Below the pieces are notes generated by a model. The model worked only from the letters and a program-made list of their open reading frames with translations, was not told the origin of the DNA and did not search any database. This document shows, in pieces, positions 15,067 through 20,867 of a DNA stretch of 23,311 nt. The DNA is from a virus: the IMG/VR virus record IMGVR_UViG_3300031565_000388, positions 1 to 23,311 of that record. One strand, given 5' to 3'. Position numbers and translations under genes: made by a program. Position 1 is the first letter of the stretch. Each line of letters opens with the position of its first letter.

Positions 15067-15412
15067 CGCCGTTGGTTCCGTTCCGCTCAAACTTCTTGAC
15101 GAGTCCCTGTGCCACCATCTCCTCGAGGAGATCGGTCTCGTCGTTCCCGTATAAGACTCGCGCGTAGTAGTGCTCACCCTTGCGCTGAACTTTCAGCGAC
15201 ACGACTTTGCCCTCGATGCGGCCGCGCAGGAACTCACACGTCCTGCGGATCTGATCCTGGTTCATGTCACGAAGCGAGTCGGCATCGACGCCAAGCAACC
15301 GCAACCTTCGCGCGTGCTCGATGTCGAAACCCAGATCGACCTTGGCCTCGAACATGTCCGGACCTAGTACACGAATTACCTCAGCACCTTGGAATGTCCT
15401 CAAGCGGCTCAT
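15059..15412 (-). CDS. Staphylococcal-nuclease-like domain protein, probably catalytically altered
   Basis: The 117-residue product is a single SNase-like (TNase) domain: VIRVLGPDMFEAKVDLGF, ARRLRLLGVDAD, a helix around RRTCEFLRGRIEGK, YYARVLYGN, and LLEEMVAQGLVKKF. Against S. aureus nuclease, D19 fits D21, R38 fits R35, D43 fits D40 and R85 fits R87, but the position of the catalytic E43 is S46. The fold is therefore clear and the activity doubtful. It may serve as an OB-fold binding module in the neck or a DNA-end factor. ATG overlaps the upstream TGA (ATGA) with AGGGA 5 bases upstream. It lies in the connector cluster between the SWIM-like and 141-residue genes. Confidence 0.72.
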   Translation of the reverse strand: MSRLRTFQGAEVIRVLGPDMFEAKVDLGFDIEHARRLRLLGVDADSLRDMNQDQIRRTCEFLRGRIEGKVVSLKVQRKGEHYYARVLYGNDETDLLEEMVAQGLVKKFERNGTNGDG

Positions 15413-16011
15413 TTGTATCCCTGTTTCTTCAAGTCGGCCATGACACTGTTCCAGTGCCCTTTGAAAATCGTACCGACGAACATCAGATGTTTGCAGAGCA
15501 TGTTGATCTGCATCCAGTTTCGACGGCGCCGACCGATGTAGTACGGCGGGTTCCCGTCTTTCCCTGTACCTTTTGAATTCTTGTCCTCAGGATATTCACC
15601 GGGCTCTGTCGGCTCCCTTCCTGGAACCTTCCATCCACCGTAGTATTGACCATCAGCACCACCATCGAGCTGCAACAACTGGTACGCGAATCCCCAGTAG
15701 ATGAATGCCGGACAGTCACATCGGACCATCACATCCCCGTGCATCGCGTACCGAGCCTTGTCTTTCAACGACCAGTTCGGAACACTCAACGCTTCCGGCA
15801 GATCGAGCAGGACGATCTCCTGTGTCCAGACCTTCCTGTTCTTTGTGTGTTCGGAGCTCGGCGTACGGAAGTAAACGCTCATGCCACGAAGAGCCTGATA
15901 GTGCGACCCGTGAGCCTTGAGCTCTCGAACACGTTCGGCCGATCGGAGGAAGTTCGAATCGCTCTGAGCCGTGGTCAGATCGGAGAAGGACCACTCTTGG
16001 AGCTTGCACAT
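15409..16011 (-). CDS. SWIM-like zinc-motif protein of the connector cluster
   Basis: This 200-residue protein holds a CxC pair at 98-100 (VRCDCPAF) and a CxH pair at 163-165 (MLCKHLMF). This is the SWIM-type CxC-xn-CxH arrangement, with an unusually long insert of about 62 residues that includes a Gly/Pro/Lys-rich loop (about 116-147) and YYIGRRRRNW. I recall phage structural-region proteins with the same CDCPxF ... CKH layout, but not an assigned role. SWIM motifs bind zinc and often nucleic acid or protein. The start is the ATG at 16011 sharing an A with the upstream TAA (TAATG), with AGGAG 6 bases before it; a TTG two codons upstream is less likely. Confidence 0.6.
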   Translation of the reverse strand: MCKLQEWSFSDLTTAQSDSNFLRSAERVRELKAHGSHYQALRGMSVYFRTPSSEHTKNRKVWTQEIVLLDLPEALSVPNWSLKDKARYAMHGDVMVRCDCPAFIYWGFAYQLLQLDGGADGQYYGGWKVPGREPTEPGEYPEDKNSKGTGKDGNPPYYIGRRRRNWMQINMLCKHLMFVGTIFKGHWNSVMADLKKQGYK

Positions 16012-16676
16012 TACCAACTCCTGACAACCGGTAGGATTGGCCTCTTCTCGATCAGCTCCCGTTTGACCTCCGCAAGCTCCGCAACTCCTTCAGCAGCCAT
16101 CTCCGGCCCATCCATAGGCATGCCAATGGCCGAGCCCATCCGCAGGATTCGCCCCTCCGCCGTCTTGAACAGAGCGCGCGCGTAACGAATGATCCAGTTC
16201 AGACCTTTGTCCGTGATGTCGTCGTCGGCGTCTTGCCAGTCGTAGTGTCGCAGATACTTGATCACCACGGATGTGACGGCCGTGAGCGCGCCGTCGAAGT
16301 GGAGATAGGGCTTGACCCAATTCCACCGCATCCTCGAGGCAAGGAACGTTCGCAGGTTCTGCAGATGCTCCTGCTTCATTGCGAGAGTGACGATGTCGTA
16401 GTCAAGGATCGTGACACCAAGGAGGAGAGTCTGAGCTGTGAAGATCTCCGATACCACGCGATCGGCGATGACGTTGTACACCACGTCGACGCGATCCGGA
16501 AGCGTGATGACAATGCCGTTTCCGATGTTGAACTGCTCCGTTACGAGCGTGGCACCTTCCTCGTCGTACCAGCGGATAGCTTCCTCGACGAACTTATCGG
16601 TCGCCGAGATGTCCTGGGCCGGCACGATCGGAAGACGCTCGGTGCGTATGTATTCGCTGATCTGTCTCTTGATCAA
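16011..16676 (-). CDS. Neck / head-closure protein candidate
   Basis: This 221-residue, mainly helical protein has a regular core: DKFVEEAIRWYDEEG, TAQTLLLGVTILDYD, a SRMRWNW segment, then GLNWIIRYARALFKTAEGRILRMG and a C-terminal GPEMAAEGVAELAEVKRELIEKR helix. The last part resembles the ending of neck proteins in some T4-like phages, where a helix with GRIRxK is followed by DGxxLxxEGxxEKxxLxxEL. That comparison is from memory, so the call is tentative. It begins with TTG (16676) with GAGG 6 bases upstream overlapping the upstream stop codon, and no other start exists nearby. The placement downstream of the capsid genes supports a connector role. Confidence 0.42.
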   Translation of the reverse strand: MIKRQISEYIRTERLPIVPAQDISATDKFVEEAIRWYDEEGATLVTEQFNIGNGIVITLPDRVDVVYNVIADRVVSEIFTAQTLLLGVTILDYDIVTLAMKQEHLQNLRTFLASRMRWNWVKPYLHFDGALTAVTSVVIKYLRHYDWQDADDDITDKGLNWIIRYARALFKTAEGRILRMGSAIGMPMDGPEMAAEGVAELAEVKRELIEKRPILPVVRSW

Positions 16677-16684
16677 CTAGAGCC

Positions 16685-17545
16685 TCACTTCTTCTTGGAG
16701 CTCTTCTTTGACTTCTCGTCCGACTCGTCCGACTCGTCCGACTCGGTCGTCTCGTCAGTCGACTCATCCGACTCCGGTTGCGGATACATCTTCTCACAGA
16801 TCAGCTGTGTCGCATGCTCTCGCGACTTAGGCCTGCTGAAGCCGAGCTCGGAGCAGATCCCGCGCAGGTCATGCCACGTGATCGCCTTGGCGCGCTCAGC
16901 GAATCCCTCGAGCGTTTCCGGGAGCTCGAGATTCTTGCGAAGCGTCTGAAGGTCAGCGACTAGCGGTTCGCTCGTCCGAGGAACCTCCGGATCCGAGTTC
17001 ACTTTCAGCTGTGGCAGCGTCTCGCGAACTCCGTTTCCGGTATCCCGGTGAGTCGACTCGACCGGCGCCGGCTTCTTCTCTTCGTCCTCGTCGAGGATCT
17101 CGACCTTGATGCTGTTCATCTGCTTGATGAGCGACACGCGCGCGACACAGATAACTGTGCCAGGCACCTTGGTCTTCTTCCCCTTATTCGTAGGGTCCTC
17201 GATGATCTTCGATCGGGGGATCTCGGCATACTGGCGATCGACGCCAGTCGCGAGGCGCATCGGAATGTCGCGATAGTTCGAGATCCGACACCTGTGAACA
17301 TCGTTCATCATCACGCTGGATGATCGATCATGATCGGCCTTGGTCACGGTGCTCGGTGCGGGTTTCACGACCAAACCTCCGATGTTCTTTGCTGCGCGGC
17401 GGAAGTATTCCAGACTACCGCGAACAGTCTTCGTCTCGTTCGGTGCGAAGTGGACCATACCACCATGACCGTCCGCGAGATCCAGTGGAACGTTCTCACG
17501 TCGCCACGTTATCTGTACCAACGTCTCAGCACTTGCAGTAACCAC
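16685..17545 (-). CDS. Unknown protein with an acidic Ser-Asp tail and a SAP-like segment
   Basis: This 286-residue protein has three parts. Residues 9-58 align without gaps to the adjacent 61-residue protein. Residues 80-150 form a strand-rich part (CRISNYRDIPMRLATG, VPGTVICVARVSLIK). Residues 210-255 (ITWHDLRGICSELGFS ... QLICEKM) have the helix-loop-helix course of SAP/HeH motifs, which bind DNA or protein. The last 30 residues are an SDE-rich acidic run and then Lys/Ser (KSKKSSKKK). I do not recognise a family. It follows the capsid gene and precedes a neck candidate, so a head decoration, vertex or connector role is possible. The start is GTG with AGAGGA 7 bases upstream. Confidence 0.6.
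   Translation of the reverse strand: MVTASAETLVQITWRRENVPLDLADGHGGMVHFAPNETKTVRGSLEYFRRAAKNIGGLVVKPAPSTVTKADHDRSSSVMMNDVHRCRISNYRDIPMRLATGVDRQYAEIPRSKIIEDPTNKGKKTKVPGTVICVARVSLIKQMNSIKVEILDEDEEKKPAPVESTHRDTGNGVRETLPQLKVNSDPEVPRTSEPLVADLQTLRKNLELPETLEGFAERAKAITWHDLRGICSELGFSRPKSREHATQLICEKMYPQPESDESTDETTESDESDESDEKSKKSSKKK
16716..16742. repeat. Three perfect copies of a 9-bp tandem repeat
   Basis: The unit TCGTCCGAC occurs three times in a row, coding for Asp-Glu-Ser repeats in the acidic tail of the 286-residue protein. Partial copies with changes continue to about 16775. Replication slippage could change the tail length in steps of three residues without a frameshift. Confidence 0.9.
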
Positions 17546-17560
17546 AATTCAATCCTCTCT

Positions 17561-17746
17561 CTACCCCAGCTCATGATAGGTCAGACCGCGAATCTGCTGG
17601 CAGATCTTTACGGTCCAGCTCAGTTCAGCATCAACGGCTCTTTCCTCACCAGGTTCGATGATGATCGGGATGTACTTGGGATCTGGACTAGGAATCAAAA
17701 CTGCTATTCCTCTCGTGTTCACGATCACCAAGATATCCGGAGCCAT
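17561..17746 (-). CDS. 61-residue protein, apparent paralogue of the next protein's N-terminal domain
   Basis: The protein begins MAPDILVIVNTRGIAVLIP and has IIIEPGEERAVDAELSW, then a helix and RGLTYHELG. Residues 6-55 align without any gap to residues 9-58 of the 286-residue protein encoded just downstream, with 12 identities, including the P-x-E-x(3)-V-x(3)-L core and a closing I-x-G-L. It thus looks like a free-standing copy of that domain, in a small beta-plus-helix fold. Function is unknown. GAGGA lies 6 bases before the ATG. It is the first gene after the hairpin behind the capsid gene, and the next gene starts 15 bases after its stop. Confidence 0.7.
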   Translation of the reverse strand: MAPDILVIVNTRGIAVLIPSPDPKYIPIIIEPGEERAVDAELSWTVKICQQIRGLTYHELG

Positions 17747-17781
17747 TGCATTTCCTCAGGTGTCCTTCTCAGTGATGAGGC

Positions 17782-17811
17782 AAGGGGAGGAGACCAAAGT
17801 CCCCTCCCCTT
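17782..17811 (-). terminator. Strong hairpin behind the major capsid gene
   Basis: A 13-bp stem (17782-17794 with 17799-17811) closes a 4-base loop, 16 bases after the capsid stop. In the minus-strand transcript all 13 pairs form, with one G-U wobble; in the plus-strand transcript that position is an A-C mismatch, so the element is shaped for the minus strand. No U-run follows, so complete rho-independent termination is not certain. Partial termination, or protection of the abundant capsid mRNA from 3' exonucleases, would be alternatives. Confidence 0.55.
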
Positions 17812-17827
17812 CTCAGCTCCTTTGAGA

Positions 17828-19336
17828 CTACGTCTCGAGGATGGTCCCCTCGACGTAATACTTCGAGTTGACGATCGCCTTGCCGTACGACGTCTGGGTT
17901 CCGACCCTGTACCGCAGGTCGTCCAGCGCCGTGACCGGCGTGGTGAAGCACGGCATGTACGGAGCGTACACGGCGCCGGCGTTCATCCAGCCTTCGCCCT
18001 TCCACCCCAGGAGGAACTTGTTCTCCGGGTAGAACGGGTTGGAGTACACGACCCAACGACCACGGAAGACGCCGCGCCTGTGAGGGCCGCTGGGCGGCTG
18101 CGTGTTCGGGCCGATCGCGCTCTCGAAGTCATCCAGACCGACCAGCGTCTGCATGAGCTTCTTACCGGCGACGATGAAGTTGCCGATGCCGCGCTTCGTC
18201 TCCTGGAAGATCGCTTCGGAACCTGCCTCCAGCGTGAAGACGAGTTCCTTGTAATACTCCCACTTGCCAACCTGCGTGTACGGCGACGTCAGGTCGAACG
18301 AGATGGAAGTTGCGCCGGACGTCGCTGCGGTGTCCAGCAGCATGTCCATGATCTCGGCATCGATCTCGTGCCGGATCTCGCTGACGAGCGCGGTCATGAG
18401 GTCTGACTGCGCCGAACGACCGTGGACCTTCTCGAGGTCATACGCGGCACCGATGAGCCAGCGCGCGCGCAGGAAGCGGTCGACCGCTTCGACGTCCAGT
18501 CTCTGGATGTCGATGTTCACGGCCGGCACACCCTCGACGCCCATGCGTTCCCAGTCGAAGCGGAACGTCACGAGCACGTCTTCCAGATTCTTGACCGGCG
18601 AGACGAAGCCGAAGTCGATGGCTCCGGTGTCGTAGTCGACCGTATTCGGCGCGGTCGTTCCGACGTCGCCCACGAGGTTCCCCGAGCCGTCGTCCGTCAC
18701 GACCATCTCGTTGTCCACGATGTCCGTTGCGGTGATCTGCACGGTCGTTGCGCGGACGGGAACGCGGCGGAGGGTTCCGGTCGAGTAGTCCGTCGTCGCA
18801 CCGTTGCCGGTCCAGCCGCTCGGCGTGTAGTAGTCCGTGTCAGACGAGTAGTCATACGTCGTGTTCGCCTGACCGGTCTTCGCGCCGATCATGATGTTGC
18901 CTGCGGTGACACCGGCCTTGGTGTCGCCGTAGACGAAGTCCAGGTAATAGATCTCACCCTTGCGGCGGTCCATGGCCTGGACCGACACGATCTCTTCCGA
19001 CATGAGGCTCGGCATGAGAGCGGCGATGATCTTGAAACCGTGACGCTGGAGCGTCTCGATCGCGTCCGTGTACGTGTCTTCCTTGATGAGGCCGGAACCG
19101 CGGACACGATTGGCGTGGTCCTGATACCACTCCTGGACGTTCTCCATCCCGATCGCCATGTTGGTGATCAGGTGGTCCGGCATATCGGCGCCCTTGTACT
19201 CCTTGTAGACGTCGACGGCCGGGCCGATGAACTTGCGGTGCTCTTCGAAGAGCTTGGCGCCGCGTTCGTCTCGCCTTGCGAGATCTTCGCTAACGCGCTC
19301 CTTCTTCTTCACCGCGCCCTTTATTTGCTGTGCCAT
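17828..19336 (-). CDS. Major capsid protein, gp23-like (HK97 fold)
   Basis: From the ATG at 19336 the protein is 502 residues, near the 521 of T4 gp23. The IIAALMPSLMSEEIVSVQAMDRRKGEIYYLDFVYGDTKAG segment corresponds to the gp23-like pattern of P-x-L-I/M-x-x-x-x-x-x-Q-P/A-M-x-x-x-x-G-x-I-Y. A long variable loop region (about 150-240) and the C-terminal KAIVNSKYYVEGTILET strand follow. It would form the shell hexamers. The N-terminal helix (about 1-45) is charged like a removable delta region and contains LFE before E at 29-31, a possible gp21-type cleavage site. The start is uncertain: an in-frame ATG at 19399 adds 21 residues inside the protease gene and also has an AGGA; I prefer 19336, which has AGGAG and no overlap. 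Confidence 0.85.
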   Translation of the reverse strand: MAQQIKGAVKKKERVSEDLARRDERGAKLFEEHRKFIGPAVDVYKEYKGADMPDHLITNMAIGMENVQEWYQDHANRVRGSGLIKEDTYTDAIETLQRHGFKIIAALMPSLMSEEIVSVQAMDRRKGEIYYLDFVYGDTKAGVTAGNIMIGAKTGQANTTYDYSSDTDYYTPSGWTGNGATTDYSTGTLRRVPVRATTVQITATDIVDNEMVVTDDGSGNLVGDVGTTAPNTVDYDTGAIDFGFVSPVKNLEDVLVTFRFDWERMGVEGVPAVNIDIQRLDVEAVDRFLRARWLIGAAYDLEKVHGRSAQSDLMTALVSEIRHEIDAEIMDMLLDTAATSGATSISFDLTSPYTQVGKWEYYKELVFTLEAGSEAIFQETKRGIGNFIVAGKKLMQTLVGLDDFESAIGPNTQPPSGPHRRGVFRGRWVVYSNPFYPENKFLLGWKGEGWMNAGAVYAPYMPCFTTPVTALDDLRYRVGTQTSYGKAIVNSKYYVEGTILET

Positions 19337-19361
19337 TTCTCTCTGTTCTCCTGCAGCGGAC

Positions 19362-20855
19362 TTATCGCGAAATCGTTCGCGAAGCGACTCTTCGGACATC
19401 CTCGGAGTCCTGATCGTACTCGTCCTCGCTGCTATCGGGGTCCTTTTCGTTTTCAGTCAGTCGTTTGGCAAGGGCTGCTCTGTCTTCTCGTCGAGAGTGC
19501 TCGTCGAAGATTGGCAAGCCTGGGTAACGAGATACCTGAACGTTTCGGACTGAGTCAATGACGGTATCAACGTCCGATTCGCTTTCGGCCGATTCGAGCA
19601 GTGGCTTGAATCGATCGGGGATCTCTACGCCTTCAGTCCTCAACTGCTTGTACTTCCGAAGCGTTTCCGCTTTGACGGCTTGCGGGACCTCGTTGATGTT
19701 CTCCTGCAGCTTCTTCTCAGCCGAGGTCGCGCGTGCCTCGGATTCTTGAAGCTTCTGCTTGAGATCGATCAGCTGACCGCGAAGTGACTCAACGACAGCG
19801 ACACCCTTCTTATATTTGGCCGTGAGCTCAGCGTGCTCCTTCTGCAGAGTGCGGTGAGTACCCGCGAACCCCACGTGAGCCTGCTGATTTTTGGCCGTCA
19901 GCTCTTTGAACTGGCGCGTGCTCCGTTTGACCTTGTCCAACGCGCGAAGTCGTTCGGACTCTGCTATGGTCGACTTCTTCCGGGCACCGCCAAGCTGTTG
20001 TTCCAACTGCGTGTGTTTCTTCTTCAGTGAGTCGAGCGTCGACTTCATCTCATCGAGCTGCTGTGTGAGCTGCGCGATCTTCTCGTCGCGCTCGATGAGT
20101 TCGGTGTGAGCACTCTCGAGCTGTGCGATCGCCTGCTCGAGGCCTCGAGACGGCTTCGAACTGACAACATCCTCGGAGCTTTCTTCGACCGGATCAACCT
20201 TCGATTCGGCTAGGATAGCTTCCACGTCCTCCGTGATGGCTTTCTGATCATCACCGAGCTTCTTGGACTCGACCGCCTCGGTCAGTGCGCGGCGCACGCG
20301 CGTGCGTGTATCTTCGGTGATGGCATCGGGCCGTGCTTCGACGAAGGACGGGTTGAGCACGAAGTCGACACCGTGCCACTCGTAGGTCTTGGGATCCACC
20401 TTCGTGCTGCCGCCACGCTCTTCGATGAGATCTCCGTCGCCGCGCGTCGAGAAGCCGAGCTGTACGCCGGCCTCGAGCATTGGCCAGATGATCCGGCCGA
20501 GGGGGTTGTCGAACACGGCGACCGTGCCGCGTATGTACTTCCCCTCCTTGCGCGCCTCGACCACCGTGTGACTGCCTTCGCGGATCACGGATTGCGTCCG
20601 CGTCTCCGGGTGATCAGGTTCGCCGAGCAGCAGCTTTCCATCGATCATCTCGATGATGCGAGGGCTTCCGAGAGTATTCTCCCACAGGAAGGATTCGTAC
20701 ATCCTGTGATTCTTGTTCTCCTCGTCACAGACCGAGAAGATCCCCTCTGCATAGCCAAGCACACCCTTCATCGAGTAACCACGATCTACGACCTCGGCCT
20801 CGGTGAGCGCGCGCGTCTTGCAGACCCGACCGGCAAGTGCCTCACATAGCTTCAT
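19362..20855 (-). CDS. Prohead protease fused to a coiled-coil scaffold-like domain
   Basis: Residues about 25-180 form a prohead protease domain of the T4 gp21 / HK97 protease group (S77/S78/U9 clan): GYAEGIFSV, ENTLG, LLLGEPDHPETR with the probable catalytic His82, GTVAVFDNPLGRIIWPML, GVQLGFSTRGDG with the probable Ser136, and WHGVDFVLNPSF. Residues about 238-395 are a long Lys/Glu/Gln-rich coiled coil, like a scaffold core protein, then an acidic end. T4 keeps protease (gp21) and scaffold (gp22) as separate genes. Between the domains are several I/L-x-E motifs (179-181, 191-193, 207-209, 215-217), the cleavage consensus of gp21. The protein probably builds the core inside the prohead and then digests it. 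ATG has AAGGAG 8 bases upstream; the capsid gene follows. Confidence 0.82.
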   Translation of the reverse strand: MKLCEALAGRVCKTRALTEAEVVDRGYSMKGVLGYAEGIFSVCDEENKNHRMYESFLWENTLGSPRIIEMIDGKLLLGEPDHPETRTQSVIREGSHTVVEARKEGKYIRGTVAVFDNPLGRIIWPMLEAGVQLGFSTRGDGDLIEERGGSTKVDPKTYEWHGVDFVLNPSFVEARPDAITEDTRTRVRRALTEAVESKKLGDDQKAITEDVEAILAESKVDPVEESSEDVVSSKPSRGLEQAIAQLESAHTELIERDEKIAQLTQQLDEMKSTLDSLKKKHTQLEQQLGGARKKSTIAESERLRALDKVKRSTRQFKELTAKNQQAHVGFAGTHRTLQKEHAELTAKYKKGVAVVESLRGQLIDLKQKLQESEARATSAEKKLQENINEVPQAVKAETLRKYKQLRTEGVEIPDRFKPLLESAESESDVDTVIDSVRNVQVSRYPGLPIFDEHSRREDRAALAKRLTENEKDPDSSEDEYDQDSEDVRRVASRTISR

Positions 20856-20867
20856 TACTCGTGCTCC

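Noticed and set aside
14641-15177. Longer 178-residue version of the 141-residue connector protein
   Set aside because: The extra 37 residues are Ser/Arg/Thr-rich and overlap the SNase-like gene in another frame; the ATG at 15066 gives a normal small overlap.
17747-17827. Promoter between capsid gene and 61-residue gene
   Set aside because: I see no T4-type late TATAAATA and no convincing -35/-10 pair; the space is mostly hairpin.
17330-18406. Long plus-strand open frame of 358 codons, and another at 18422-19561 of 379 codons, opposite the capsid region
   Set aside because: They are antisense to the capsid protein and its neighbours, are extremely rich in Arg, Asp and Val as expected for a GC-rich shadow frame, lack ribosome sites, and show no domain.
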